The position numbers and the translations under genes were made by a program. Below are positions 42,514-56,369 of a stretch of DNA of 64,000 nucleotides, piece after piece. The notes beneath the pieces were generated by a model, which worked only from the letters and a program-made list of their open reading frames with translations, ran no database searches and had not been told where the DNA came from. Origin of the DNA: Magnolia sinica (Eukaryota; Streptophyta; Magnoliopsida; Magnoliales; Magnoliaceae); NCBI RefSeq assembly GCF_029962835.1, contig NC_080582.1:18732032-18796031 (forward strand), read 5' to 3'. Each line of letters starts with the position of its first letter. Within the stretch, counting starts at the first letter, position 1.

Positions 42514-44075
42514 AAGATGGTGGTCTCTTCCTACCCCTTTCCCACGTGCACCCACTATATTATTGGTACTAGAGTTAGGTTTTTCTTTTTCTTTGAGTCA
42601 ATGGCTTCTACTCGCAAATTAGACTATAATGATCATACGAGCAATGCTTTGGATTATCAAGTGATAAGTATAGGGTTTATGGTCTTTTGTTGAGAAATCA
42701 ATCATTTAAATTAAGAGAATCGAACAAAAATTGACTGTTTAATTGAAGCCATGGATTGCAAACATATTCACGACCATCAAAAAGGGCTTGCAATTAGTCA
42801 ATTTATATTCAAATGCTTTTTTGTCAGTCAGATGTTGATCAACGGATGAATCAACTAATGAATTCATGGTTAAAATAGAAAAAGTTTCAATTAAATTAGA
42901 AGATTAATTCATAAGTAGCTCAATAGAAACAAGTAATAAATTGGCATATATAAATGTCTCGAGGGTGAATGAGATCGGTATTTTCATGATCATTTTGTCA
43001 AGCTCTAATTATATCGTCACCCTTCTACCTTCTCCACAGTGACCAAAGTACAGAGGCTAATGGCCGATAATGATGCCAACAACAGCATGCTTGGTTAACA
43101 TTAATTGATGCCCACTCATCAAAATAATGGTTATAAAAGATGTGAAAGTCGACACCCTAAATATGAAGGGTTGTTGAAGTTAGGTTTGAGGCAGAAAGAG
43201 AGAAAAATAATCACTTAAAGATAAGTTTAAGGAGCATTACGATGTTGCTATCTTTAAGGCGATATTCGCCCCCTACTAGTGATTAAACCAAATTGCAAGA
43301 GGGTTACAACAAATCCGCCTCCAGGATATAATAAGCCTCTTCTCCAAGACCGGAGAAACGTGAGTTTCGGCCTGCAAAACTGAAAAATCGCTCTTCGAAC
43401 ACACTTTTACAGCGTATACCCTTGACTTCTATGCTGTTACAGTTTACCCCCTGAAAACTGTTTGCAATTTACTGCTTGAAAAACTGTTTACAATTTAGCG
43501 CCTAAAAATTGTAACTCTCCAAAAAAGAAGATGGATAATAAGAAAAAGATGGAGAGGAGATTGTTTGAATCGTAATTTTCGGATTGACCCAAAGATAAGT
43601 TTATATAGAATCGTAAAAGATGCTTTAAGACCATTTTCATGAAAAGATATCTTCTTCCATTGTGTCTTTTTAACAATGGCATCCCTCCATTTCAAATTCA
43701 AATGATGCTCCCTTTACCAAGAGGCACCACCATTTACAAATGAATGGTCACCAACAATCACTAAAAGTTACAACATTTTCTCTAAATTTTCTTTTATAAA
43801 TTAAAATTTATTTTCAAAAAACCTAATGGTTGATGCAGGACAAGTAACCACTTGCTCTAAAAGCTCAAACTGATAATGCATGGTGAATTAATCTATTGAT
43901 CTCATATCGCAGGCGCCGCATCCTATGGATTAGAACCTCGGCCGAACCCCCCTTCGTAGGCCCTACTTCACACGGGTTCCACTTCACACAAGCCACCTGC
44001 CTCACACGAGCCGCCCATCACGATTATTCCCATGCATCCCACAAGCTACTACACTCGATCCTAGTATGAAAATGG
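42514..44075 (+). other. Unclassified decayed element with a retrotransposon-like start, unit B
   Basis: Counterpart of 9584-11145 immediately right of the CACTA element. The CACTA insertion separates it from its usual left flank. No intact coding region. Confidence 0.3.
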
Positions 44076-44380
44076 TATTGCATTAATTATAAATAAACAT
44101 AATGTGGTGTTTCATTTTCTAAGTTTCTTAATAAGTATAAAATTCCAATACGGCGTATAGGCCTTCAACATTAATTGCCACCGAAGAGGAAGACAAAGAA
44201 AGTGTTACAAAGGCAGGTCATTGTCCTGGGCTACTACCTTTTGATGATGCACTAGCTATGTTAAGTCCTCAAGCTTTTTATACTTTAAAAAAGAAGACAA
44301 GCTATTTATTCTTAGGAAAGAAAAAATAAAAATAAGAAGAAGTAAGAGAGAGACCAGCTAGTTAATGGCTTGACGAGGAA

Positions 44381-44384
<4 letters not shown>

Positions 44385-44411
<27 letters not shown>
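44385..44411. repeat. (AT)n microsatellite, unit B spacer
   Basis: Short orthologue of the run at 11475-11520. Confidence 0.9.
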
Positions 44412-44416
<5 letters not shown>

Positions 44417-45139
44417 CTAAGCGTGAAGTAGTATTCAAAATTCACAACGCAAGACTATTTTGTGAATGTATAGGAAAGACAGTTATTTTTCACAATAGAA
44501 TTTCCAAAGATCAAGAAACAATAATGCTCACGGAAAAGGTGGGCCACCTTGTAAAATCTAACGCTTAAAACCTCTAAAATCATATATGTAAAACATGGTA
44601 AGCCCTGCACACAATCAGGAAGGTTGTTAATTGTGGGCATCCCTATCCCAACTATTCACAATGGTGTGGCCCACTAAAGTTTTGTAACGTCCTAACTTAT
44701 GGATACACATGATAAACGGATTGGATGTCATGCACAGCTCACGATCAGCACCACACATCACGTTATAGGTTAAGGTTAGCCTACAAAGCTCTGTGATGCA
44801 CAGCTCCCTATGATGGCCCATATTCAATGGCCTACCTGATCAATCAACGGGCCTGATTTTTATCCAGGACATTCTTGTGCAGCAGAGGTTCTACAACAGA
44901 CTTCCCTTATCCAAGGATCCATGATCACGGATGGACTCAGCTGGGCTCCACATGTAAACTTGCACCCAAATAAGGTAAAGAGAATTCTGGATCAGATTGC
45001 ATGGGTCCATTTCAAACAGTTTGCAAGTTCCTCAGCACACCTCACCTAGTATGGTAGAGAAACCTCTCCACAAGACAGCTAGTAGGGTGAGCAAACCATC
45101 CTTGTAAGAATGGTGAAGTAGGACAATGGTACAGATATA
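44412..45139. other. Spacer, unit B, no gene
   Basis: Counterpart of 11521-12239; nothing coding seen. Confidence 0.5.
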
Positions 45140-45552
45140 GTTCTGGCATGGTTGGACCAAAAGAAGGCAAATCGTAAATTGGCCATAACTTTTGAACCGG
45201 GTATTGTTATGGGGCATACAACCTATCAATTTTTACTGAAACGGGCCATCCGAGGTGAGCTGACCCATAGAGTAGGTTGCGTCTATCCGTTTTGTCAGAA
45301 AATGCATGCTTTCTGCTCAAAAACTAATTTTTAGGAAAAAAATTGCTATTTTTAGTAATTTCAATTTTTTTTAATATTTTTAAATTTTTAGAGTTTCAGA
45401 TTTTCTTCCTATTTAGAATTAATTTGTAATCATGTTATGACACTTCTACAAAAAAATTATTTGGAATTTTTATTTTTTGAAATTAGGTTTTAGAATTAGG
45501 ATTTTTATTAGAGTTAAAAATTTGCTATTTTTGATAATTACAAATTTTGGTT

Positions 45553-45637
<85 letters not shown>

Positions 45638-45690
45638 ATATATATATATTAATGGTGTAAATGGGACATACATGGCAAATGATAATACGT
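45140..45690 (+). mobile_element. Truncated LTR remnant upstream of exon 1 of copy C
   Basis: Keeps the left part of the LTR seen at 12240-12885 (GGCCATAACTTTTGAACCGG and the T-rich part) but has lost the U5-like end. The junction reads AATGATAATACGTGCTCG. A long AT run lies at 45553-45650. Confidence 0.55.
45553..45650. repeat. (AT)n microsatellite upstream of copy C
   Basis: About 98 bp of nearly pure TA repeats with TTTATA interruptions. Unit A has GT-rich and TA-rich sequence at the same place, and unit C has a 40 bp run (62288-62325). Confidence 0.9.
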
Positions 45691-46067
45691 GCTCGATCTC
45701 AACACGTCCTTCCCTAGGGGTTCTTAAATTTGAATGGTGCAATCATCCAATGAGATTGATGTTGGGCCCATGCGCAATCCATGACACACCTATTCTATCC
45801 AACTGTCCAAATTAATCATAGAAGGACCTACTTGGGCCCCAGATGCCTAATGAGGTAAAAAATGTAACTTGTGGGTCAAAGCTCTCATTTAAGCTATAAC
45901 TGTCTCTCTCATAGTTTCTCTATCTACCATGAAGTTCACATTCCACCAACCATTATGAGATTTTGATCCTTCAATCACCTTCCATTTAAAACCCCACCCA
46001 AAACTACAAAGAAACATACACATCCACTCATTTCAAAGTTCCTGAAATTTTTGGTACCCCAAAAACC

Positions 46068-49000
46068 ATGCCTTCAACCAATGTGAGACGCAATGTCTTA
46101 GAGAGAAACAGTAGTCTTAGAGAAAGAGAGAAACCAAACAACCCCATATTATCCAAACACCTCCAAAAGGTCTACCCAAGTGCTATTCACGTGTGCAGTT
46201 CATCAGCATCATTCTCATCCCTATCTCTATCCTTGGATTCCATTGATTCTTCAATCAACGGTTCGATTTGCCTGTGGGACCAGAAGGTTGCGGTTTCTAC
46301 GGATGGGACTGCTGGGCCATTTGAGAGAAGGGAGGTTAGCCAGGTCGAAGTTGCTGACGTTGAGAAGGTGAGCTTGGATTCTAGAGATGGGAGCTTAAAG
46401 AGGTGCAGTTGGATTACGAAGGGTAGTGGTAAGATACATTCTCAAATCCTGCTCCTTGTATGTGCTATAAATCAGGTGGGGCCCACAATGTATGTTACAT
46501 GACCCGAAGATCAGGCCACCAGCCTATCCATTCATTAGGCGGGCCAGTCTCATTTTTTCCAGTACCCGTGTGGTCCACCTGATGGACAGACCATACTGAA
46601 TTTGGGGCCATGAAATGTTCATGGTTATGTGCATCGGATGAATGGTCAGGATCTCGCGCAAACACATACCACATTTGTCACATGTGGGGAGACTGAGAAA
46701 TGCCATCATACTTATGCATTTGTAGATCTTTGCTGTTTCCCTCTGCATTTGTAAATCTTTATTGCCCACACCTGACAATGGAATGCACAGGCACAAGATC
46801 CCAACCTTTCCAAGGACGGCTCCACCGTGTGTAAACAATCAGATTGTTGGTATGTGTACGAAGAAAATAATGGATCCGAAAAGACTAACGGACCACATTC
46901 AAAGTAGACATGATGCTCACCAGATCAGTGTACCATCCTGATTTTGGCCCAGGACGTGCACATATTTGTGCCAAGTGTGATGAATGGCTCAGATCTCATC
47001 ACGTGTGTCCTCCATCTTTAATTATCTTAAAAGTCAATCAAGCTGGGCCAGGCTGGGGCTGAGGAATTTCTAGTCATGGGTTAGGTCTGGTAGTGTCATT
47101 TCAGATCGTTGGTTGGGCTTGATCATGAATTCTGAGCCATTTAATAAATGGGACTGGGTCTTAGTGACCATGACATGACCCTTCTCCAACCTACAATAAA
47201 ACACGCATCTAGTCCAATAAATGTCCCCACCCCTACCAAATTTTCAACTTATCTTTATGTGGGTTTCTCTAAAACTCATTGTAAAACAAGCTTATTTTAC
47301 ACGTGTGGACCCATCGGGTTGTACAAATCAGACCTAACCATCTGGCTCATCCCACCGTCAAAGTTGGAAGACTCAAATAAGGCCAATCTAACCATCATGT
47401 AAGCTACCAAACGAATTTGGAGGTTTATGAATGGTTGTTCATTATTTTCTATGGTCTCTGGCTGATTATATCGTGTATATGACTCTAACCTATATATTAC
47501 ATGAGCCTCACAATGATGATGGGATGCTATGCGATTATTAGATGGGCCTTACAATAAGTATAAAAGTTAAATGATCCACATTCATAGGCTAATTTGATTA
47601 ACCAATCCTAGTTATGGGCTGACGACACCCTACCTAAGGGTTTGTTAGCTAGCAACTGCTTTTTTTTTAAAAATAAATAGAAGCCATTCTACATTTTAAA
47701 ATAACTCTTATTTTTAGAATGACTTCTATTTTATAAGAGAAGCTGCTCTAAAGGTGTGTTTGGTAGCAGCTTTTCTCTAAAAATAGATGTTATTCTCTAC
47801 TTTAAAGTAGTATCTATTTTTAGAATGACTTCCATTTTATAAAAGGACCTTCTATTTTGGCAACAGCTTTTCTCTTGAAATAGAAGCTATTTAAATTAAC
47901 TTCTATTTTGTGAGAGAAGCTGTGAGAGTAACCAAACAAACCCCAACACAGGATTGGATTAGGTGAGACCCATACTCCCCCAAGATGGTGAGGCTGTTCC
48001 CGTGGGGCTCATCTTGATGTATGCATTTTGTGCCTACAGTCTGTCCATTTTTTTTTCTTATGATTTTATGGGATTATCCCAAAAATGAGGTAGATCTAAT
48101 TATCAGGTGGACCATATCACAGGAAGCATTGGTGATTGACTATTAATGGGCCACAAAAGTTCTGAATCAAGCTGGTATTTGTTTTTTTTTTTTCCTTCAT
48201 CCAAGCTTATTTAACCTTATCCACAGATTGGATATGGAAAATAAATACTACCAGAAACATTAAGGTTCATGGTAGAACATTCAATCACCACTGTTTCCAA
48301 TGGTATGGTCCACCTGATAATTGGATCTGCTTCATTTTAGGGATAATAGATTGAAATGATATGTAAAAAGGGATGGACGGAGTGAACACAGAATGCATAC
48401 ATCAAGTTGGGTCCCATGGTAAGGGCCGCACCGTTTGGAGTGAGTCCGAGATCTCACCTAATCCGCTCCCCCCTAACACGTGAGCTGAATAGACAACAAT
48501 TAATTTAATCAAACAAGAGGACTGCAAGAACTGATGATTTTTCTCACTATTGAGAGAGGCCGCTCCAAAATCACAGCAGATGAAATTGCAATATTATGAA
48601 CCCAGTCTGAAAGGTTGGTCATTTGTCGCGTTATTAGATTAAAGGTTGCAATTAGATCTGATGGTGATCCAAACATACGTTGGGTGTAGAGACTATACGA
48701 TGAAAATGGCAGTCACATCACTTCAATTGACAGTGACAACCGAACACATAATTGCATCTTGTTGCATTTTATTGGCAGAGGATATATATCTTCCAACTTG
48801 CACAGGTGCCTATGTTGTGCATGCAACCCAAAACATGAGGATTAGGTGTTACCCAGTTAACACCTTAGTGGTTATTACCCTTACCCAGTGGCCCACCTTC
48901 ATGATAACTTGTATATTCACCGCGTCCATCCATTTTTTCCATCCAATTTTAGGACGTGGTCCCAAAAATTTTGCAGATCCAAATCTCAGATGGACCACAC

Positions 49001-52000
49001 ACCATAGGAACCAGTGTTGATTGAGTGCCTCACCATTAGAAATCCCTAAGATCGAGCCCATGGTAAGAGTATTTACCTGTCATCCAACCTTTTGATAATG
49101 TCAAGAAGATCTGAATGAAGGGGAAATACAAATACCAGCTTGATCCAAAACTTTTGTAGCCCATAAAAGGTTCTTAGTTAATGGTCATTCATCACTGTTT
49201 CTAGTGTTATGGTCCATTTGATATTTGGATCATTTTTGGGATCGTGTCCTAAAATGAGATGGAAAAATAAATGGACAGCATGGATACAAAAGAAAAAAAA
49301 CCAAAAAACAAGGTAGGCCCCACATGGTTACGGTAACACCTAGTAAGGTGTTACCTCGAATAATAGCTAATCTGCTTTCCCATCTAACTTGACTCAAAAT
49401 AAGTCCACTCAACTCAGCAAGATTTCAAACTTGTCCCGGAGGCTATTAGGTTCCCACCAAATAAGTTACTTTTTATACTTACAACAGTGAATAGGTAACT
49501 TATTTTAGATAAGTTTGATTTATGATTAGTTAGAAGTAACTTTTTAACTTAAAAGTATTCAACCGCTTCGATCCAAAGTTTTAAGTTTTCTACTTTTCAT
49601 AAGTTGCTAAAGAGAGGCATGGGAAAGACGAAAGAAAGGAGAATCTGATAAGAAAGTTGTTTACCAAACATACTTATCTTCTTAATAAGTAAAAATTAAG
49701 GTAAATTACATGTGGCATAAATAACTTATCTTAAGCAACTTGCGATCCAAACGGGCCCTAGGAAACTCAGTTCTCACAGTGGCATCGGCTGAGCCTGGAC
49801 TCACGACGACGGATGAGTTGATTCAATGCAACTCATGCTGACTTAGACAGAATGACTCACCCTATCAAGGACCGAACCTCGCTCATCTGGTAGACTCTTC
49901 CTACCAACAGACCAATATAAAAACCTACAACAAGTTGTGTTTGAGCATTTCCTAAAAATTTTAATTTATATTTATTAACTACCAAGTTGAGTTTTCAGGT
50001 TTTTAAATTGTACCATTAAGAGCATTGTCATGGCCATAACCTAACTCAAAAATCAGGCCCACCCGTTCTCTTGGTGGACCATGATATTAGTGTAAATCTA
50101 AACCATTGGATGACTTTTGGTTGGTGCTAGGACATATTTCCAAGTTGCTAGTTACAAATGAGGTGGAATAGTTTTGAGCGAATCGTCCAAACCGATAACT
50201 GGGCAATTGCAATTTAATTCAATTGGACATCCAAACATGGGCTAGATCATATTAAGTAGTCCAAAACCAATAACAAGATCATCCATTGATTCATGTTATT
50301 TGGCTAGTGATCAAATCTAAAATCAGATCTAGTTCAAATTACTTAAAAGGTATAAAATCAGACGGTTATTTTATCAGTAACATGTTTTTTTTTTTTCTTT
50401 TTTCAAACAAACTTGATTTTTCCACATGCATTTCTCACAGATCAGGTCTATGTTCTGTTCCATGATGAGCGGTGGGGCGTCCCTGTTTATGATGACAAGT
50501 AAGATTTTTAACCAACTTGATTGAGATTTTCTTTCTTTTTTGTAATAAATTTCTTAAATTAGGGCATGTTTGGTTGCAACAAATATCTTTAATCAGTTTA
50601 ATTTTGTACAAAATATCATGAAATGTTGTATTTAGTGCAACCAAACACACCCTTAATCCCATGCAAATTTGGGAGCCGATTAGGTGAGACCAGGCCTCAC
50701 CCAAGGTGGGGTTACAGTGGGGCCCACCTTGATATATGTATTATGTATCCACACCGTCCATCCGTTTTTCCATACCATTTACGGTAGCCATAAATGAAGC
50801 AGATCCAATTATCAAGTGGACCATAACATAAGAAACAGTGATGATTGACCATTAATGGACCACAAAAGTTTTGGATCAAGCTGATATTTATTTTTTCCCT
50901 TCATCCAAGCTTATGTGACCTTATAAATATATTGGATGGTAAATAAAAACCGTAAGGGTCCTGAGAAAGTTTTGATGGTACGAAGGTCAATCACCATTAT
51001 TTCTTATGGTACGGTCCACCTGATAATTGAATCTGCTTCATTTTTTGGGTGATGCTCTAAAATGATCTAGAAAAATGTATGGACGGAGTGGATACATAAT
51101 ACATACATCAAGTTTAGCCCCACGGCAACACCACGGTAAGGGCCGCACCTTCTTGGGTGAGTCCGGAGTCTCACCAAATCCACTCTTTGCAAATTTATAG
51201 GAAGTTATGTCACGTGTTTGGGACATGAGCAGTGAATCAGGAGGCCCACTATATAGACGGCCTGGCCCAAAAATCAGATCCGTCGAGTTATCTGACATAG
51301 TACAAAAAGGGTGGATGGACAGCTTAATTAACAGTCCATATTCGATGTACATTTATGAGCCGCCCAATTCATCAAAATGGTTACGACCACCTGATGCAAC
51401 GGCTCAGATGTTCCACACACGTGCCATGTGCACAGATCTGTGTCCGAATCTTATATTATTTGAGGAATATTAAGTCATTTTTGTTAGCTGTGATTATGAA
51501 CAGTGAGTTGTTCGAGCTTCTTGCATTATCCGGCATGTTGATGGATTACAATTGGACAGAAATTCTCAGCCGAAGGGAGTTATATAGGTGATTTTTCCCC
51601 ATTATTCAACAACTAAATAAATATTTATGGTGCGTTTGGGCGTACTCCATATTGCAAACTGCTCCTAGAAATTGAAAGTATCAATGTTTGGAAGAAATAT
51701 GGAAACCACTTGCGATTATTGGTACACCCAAACATAGGGGTGGAAATTTTCTAATTTACTGCAATTTTAATTTATTTTCTCTTAAATGAGATTAGTATTG
51801 TGATTATTAGAGTTGTACACAAGTTGAACCTATTCGAGCTTGGCCCAGCTCGGCTCAACTCAGCCAGCAAGCTACCATGTTTCGAATTCAGCTCAGTTCA
51901 GTCCTTGTGCTTGATTTAGCAGATCGGTTTAGCTTGTATAGTAGCTCGGGGCCAAGTTCAAGACAAGCTTGAGCTCGATCTTTCGAGGCAAGTTCGAGTT

Positions 52001-55000
52001 CAAGCCTACAAGCTAAGTTTGAGTTTAAGTTTTAAAGTTTTTAATATATATATATACACACACACAATTTATTTAAATATATAAATATATGCAAAATATT
52101 TATATTAAGTAAATCCCAACTGAGTCAAATCAATTCGAAGCAAGTCAAGTTCTGAGCTGAGTCGAGTCGATTTAAGTCTAGCTCAGACTCAGCTCGAAAT
52201 CTTTTGGAGCTTAAAAAATTAGATTGACTTTGCTTGAACCCACTTTCGAGCCGAGTTGAGTCGAGTGAGTTAAGGGAGTTAACTCTTATATATAATCAGC
52301 ACCAGTGTAGTTGCATGGGCACTTTGAAGTGAACTTGTAATCTGCCACTTGGACATGGGTTTGGGTCATCCGAACCGTTTAAGTGGTGGAACCCACATTT
52401 AATCCATGGTGGGAAAAATATAGACCATTGAAAATGACCTCAGCAATTCAATTTTTAGACTACTAAAAATTATAGAACGGTCAAAGCATTGTTTGATAAA
52501 ATCAGAATTTTTAGAGATTTTCGTAGTAAAAATCCTCCGGAGAAAAGAGGACCATCCATGGCCTATCCAAGGTGGCTACCTTTTGAAGTGTGTGTTTTAC
52601 ACCGATCAATCGATGTGGCCCACCTAGCGGATGCTACCCGCCCTTTTCTCTTTATAAAATTTTTATAAATTTTTGTTTGTTTGATATATAGAGAGGCTTT
52701 TGCAAGATTCGACGTTGATGTTGTTGCTAAGATGGGGGAGAAAGAGATTATTGAGATCAGCTCCAACAAGAAGCTCATGTTAGCAGAGAGCAGGGTGAGG
52801 TGCATTGTAGACAATGCCAGATGCATACTAAAGGTAAGCTTGATGAGTATTGCACCTTATCTTTAATGGTATGTAGATTATGCTATCATCGTCCTTGTGG
52901 GCCATTGTAATTAACAAAGCCTAATGCCCTTTGGATCTCATCCAACATGATAATATAGGAATGATCCAATGGTTAGATTATAACATAAAAACTCTTGTCA
53001 GCTCTAGTCGCCTATCAGTGCAAAGTACATTAATCCAACGGTTAATTTGTGGGCTATGATTCATCCCATAGGTGGTCCATTGAATTGGACTATTTGGATT
53101 GATGGGCCTGTGGGCTGATTAGGAGATCATAAGGTTTGAGCAATGAGCTCTTGTGTACGTTCATATTCATGATCACACCTCTTCGTTTACAAAATACATT
53201 AGAGCCTGTTTGGATTCACTGAAATGTAGATTTTAGAAGTTTTCAGGGAAATAATATTTCCATTGTTTGTTTTGCAATTTTTTCTTAAAAAATGCCATTT
53301 TCATTTTCCTTTCATTTCTTGAAAAATACCCCTCTCTAATTTCCTTACCTATACTTTAGAAATGTGACTTTCGAAAAATTGAGGACAAGTAGAAGAAAAC
53401 AACTCATATTTATAAAACCCCGCACAAGGTAGTCATATGTTTCATTGCCCATCATCTAAATACCCATGTGTGCAGTTGTCTATCTTCAATATTCACACAA
53501 GTATTATTTTATGGCTTTCCAAAACTCTACTAAGAATAGAAATCCTATTTATCTCCATTTACTCCCAATTCTTCTCATTTACCATCATTACTCCCCTCCA
53601 AATTGCTCCTTAGTTTCTTAAATAAAAAAGAATCTAAGTATATCCAATTTCTGTACATCCTATTTCTGCGTAGACGCGGCTCCATGAGGTCCACCATAAA
53701 GTATGGACTTTATCCATGCCGTTCATCCATTTTTCCATATCATTTTAAGACATGAACCAAAAAATGAGGCACATACAAGGCTCAAGTGGACTACACCCAC
53801 CATTAAAAACTTCTTGGGGGCCACAACCATTTTGGATTAAGCTGATATTTTCATTTTCCCTTCATTCTATATGACCTTGTGAACAGTTGGATGCAAATAA
53901 ACATCACGGTGACCCCTAGAAAGGTCTCAATGGTGGGTTGCATTATCACAACTTCTTCCTACGGCTTGCTCCACTTGAGATTTGGCTTTGCCTTATTTTT
54001 TGGGATCATGCCCTAAAATAATATGAAAAATGGATGGACGGCATGGATACAACCCACACATCACAGTGGACCCCACAGAGCCCCTGCCTGCACAGATTAT
54101 TGTCCAAACAGGGGCAGGACGCAATCCACTTTCTACAAAAATGGGACCATGATTCGGTTATTTAAAGTGTTGATACAATAAGTCTTACTATGGAACCACC
54201 ATGTTGTTTTAATAACATCCCATCCATCCATCATATGTGCCACCTCCAAGTCTCCTTGGTTTCCAAAACTCAGGTGGCCCGCATCAGGTAGAATCATGCC
54301 TAAAACTTTAAAATCACATGCTGTGGCCCACCTGAGATTAGGGATAGGCCTCAAATACAATATGGAAGGTTTTTAATGATGGATGTCCCCATTCCAAATA
54401 TTCCCCGTGGTGTGGCCCACCTGCAATTTTGGATTTTCCTGCTCTTTAGGCAAGGAGAAAAGGAGGCGCAAATGACAGATGGGTTGGATGTCATTAAAGT
54501 CCATTTGTAAATAAAGTTTGAGGTAGAAACGTTTTATAGCAGATTCTGACTTTGGGCCAAGCTAGGACCTATTAGCTCGGCCCATGGACTAGTGCTGGGC
54601 TCATGTTCTTTTAGCCCGAGCCAGCCTGGCCCAGCCCAAACCAACCCAACTTCATATGTTCTTTATAGGGCTGAAAGTCGGGTGGGTTGGGTCAGGTTGG
54701 TGCTCAACCCTAGCCCAACCCAAGGTTCCCATACCTCAACCCAACCCAACCTCAGTTGGGAATTCTCAACCCAAGCCCAACCCAAGCGGGCTTTGGTCAG
54801 GTTGCTAATGCTAATATTTTCGTTATTACATTGGTCTATTATATTTTCAATATACGACTTATTTTTTGTACCTATAATTTTATTGATTATATATATAATT
54901 ATTTATAGTAAAGAACTTCATTTTTCCTAAACAAATAAGCTAAAATATAGGACAACTACTGCTTTAAAAGTCGTGTTGTGTAACATGCAATCTATTTGGG

Positions 55001-55989
55001 AGAGAGAAATCCGACATATCTCATTAGCTTTGAGTCATCGGAAATGACATTGACCAATGAAACCCGACAACAAGGAAATTTCTTGTGCCTTCAACACAGA
55101 TGATCCACACTCAATTATAATTTATAACTTATATATCAATCGGGTTCCGGTTGGGTCAGGCAACTTGAGACCTCAACCCGAGCCCAATCCAAACCCAACC
55201 CAAGTTTTATCGGGTGGGTGTTTGTACAGCCCAAGCCCAATACCGAACCCGATACATCCTGCCCAAGCCCAACCCAATGTTGGGTCAATCACAGGTCAGT
55301 TGGGTTGAACCCGCCCGACTTTCAGCCCTAGTTCGTTCTGATCCTTGATTAGGCAGCACATGCATTTTGAATATAGATGGTTGATTTCTTTCTTCTAAGT
55401 CTCTATTTATTTCTACATATGTGATGCATGAATGGATAAATTAAGAACATTCAAGTGAAAGATAGGGATTTTATGAACTTTCGGGTAATGCTAGGCCGAG
55501 TTCGTTCGGTCATGGCCAACCAAATTTTCCAAGCTCAGGCTTCGACGGAGCTTGGGCATTGAACCTTAAGTGCCGGGTTGATCCAGACCCAGCCGAACCC
55601 GGCCCATTGCCAACCCCAATAATACAGTAGTGGTATACTTACACCCTCATGACATTGTTCACATAACAAAGTTGGTCGTATTAACAGAAACATTCCTAAT
55701 TTCATTTGGATGGAAAATGCAGATTGTGAAGGAATTCGGATCTTTCAGTAGCTATCTATGGGCCTATGTGAATTACAAACCCATGATCAATGGATACAGG
55801 TACCCCAGAAATGTTCCTTTGAGGAGCCCAAAATCAGAGGCTATAAGCAAGGATCTACTCAGGAGAGGGTTCAGATTCGTGGGCCCCGTCATCATTTATT
55901 CATTCATGCAGGCTGCAGGGATGACCGTTGATCACCTTGTCCACTGCTTTAGGTTCAATGAATGTGTGGCCCTTGCTGAGAGATCATAG
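46068..55989 (+). CDS. Tag-like DNA-3-methyladenine glycosylase I family protein, copy C (5 exons, 303 aa)
   Basis: Paralogue of copy B with the same five-exon structure: 46068-46428, 50441-50498, 51504-51587, 52692-52833 and 55723-55989. Exons 1-4 have exactly the same lengths as in B (361, 58, 84, 142 nt) and all splice sites are GT-AG; the exon 2 donor is the stronger GTAAGA. The catalytic domain is typical: FHDERWGVPVYDD, LFELLALSGMLMD, NWTEIL, KMGEKEIIEISSNKK and DHLVHCFRF, with the putative zinc-site Cys/His residues kept. Two changes stand out. A TGG-to-TAG change ends the protein at LAERS, four residues earlier than copies A and B, which is probably harmless. An Arg-to-Gly change gives INGYRYP where A and B have INRYRYP. 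The gene follows the spacer that contains the CACTA element. Introns are rich in MITEs, some of them shared with A and B. Confidence 0.87.
47637..47944. repeat. Fold-back MITE with GGGTTTGTT/AACAAACCC ends, intron 1 of copy C
   Basis: Orthologue of 14828-15134. Confidence 0.6.
47951..48473. repeat. Fold-back MITE-like element (GTGGGGCCCACC family), intron 1 of copy C
   Basis: Orthologue of 15141-15660 with the same inverted ends. Confidence 0.7.
48840..49378. repeat. Fold-back MITE-like element in intron 1, copy C
   Basis: Same element and position as 199-748 and 16025-16557, with small indels (for example an ATCGAG insertion and a short deletion near 49050-49066). Confidence 0.65.
49439..49760. 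repeat. MITE with GTTTGG/CCAAAC-type ends, intron 1 copy C
   Basis: Counterpart of 811-1135, ending CCAAACGGGCCCT. Confidence 0.5.
50561..50653. repeat. 93 bp palindromic MITE, intron 2 copy C
   Basis: Orthologue of 17754-17846 with the same 18 bp inverted ends (AGGGCATGTTTGGTTGCA on the left). Confidence 0.75.
50672..51184. repeat. Fold-back MITE-like element (GTGGGGCCCACC family), intron 2 copy C
   Basis: Orthologue of 17868-18384 with the same inverted arms; the right arm is slightly decayed (AAGTTTAGCCCCACGG). Confidence 0.7.
51808..52275. repeat. GAGCTCGAG-rich degenerate element, intron 3 copy C
   Basis: Counterpart of 19670-20130, with the same GAGCTTGAGCTCGA motifs and AT-rich core (here with CACACACAC). 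Confidence 0.45.
53679..54090. repeat. Fold-back MITE-like element, intron 4 copy C
   Basis: Orthologue of 21561-21975 with arms GCTCCATGAGGTCCACC and GTGGACCCCACAGAGCCCC. Confidence 0.65.
54666..55330. mobile_element. hAT-like non-autonomous element, intron 4 copy C
   Basis: Orthologue of 5030-5701, with ends TAGGGCTGAAAGTCGGG and CCCGACTTTCAGCCCTA (a perfect 17 bp inverted pair) and flanks GTTCTTTA / GTTCGTTC. Confidence 0.78.
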
Positions 55990-56369
55990 GGACAGTGTTA
56001 ACTACTATATCAGTTTTCAAAGAGCAGTTATAGGATCTTGTTGTATTAGTACTTAATGGGCCTTTTGTAGAAGTGGGGCCCATGGTTTGGTGATCCAGAT
56101 AGGTGTGTGATGGCCCATATAATCTCTCACATTGGAAGATCCTAACCCTTCATTTGGTGGCCCTGCCATCGTATACTTCCTGAAGATTTTAAGTTTTTAT
56201 TGAGTTTGGAAATAGGTTTTTGTGATTTCTTTGGTAGAGATTGTATTTTAAGGTGTTTTCTCATAACAGGTCTTTGTAACTTAATGGTTGAATTTATTTT
56301 TTAGTGCGTTTGGATAATTAATATGAAAATTGCAATTTAATTAGTATTATCTAAAGAGATCATTTGGGA

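Larger units (their letters stand above)
15849..48659. repeat. Tandem segmental repeat, unit B (contains CACTA element and solo LTR)
   Basis: Second unit of the array, collinear with unit A and unit C outside two insertions: the 652 bp solo LTR in intron 3 (18921-19572) and the 15,409 bp CACTA element (27102-42510). It carries exons 2-5 of glycosylase copy B, the spacer, and exon 1 of copy C. Confidence 0.93.

Noticed and set aside
45477-45815. Ile-Tyr repeat protein
   Set aside because: Translation of an (AT)n microsatellite on either strand.
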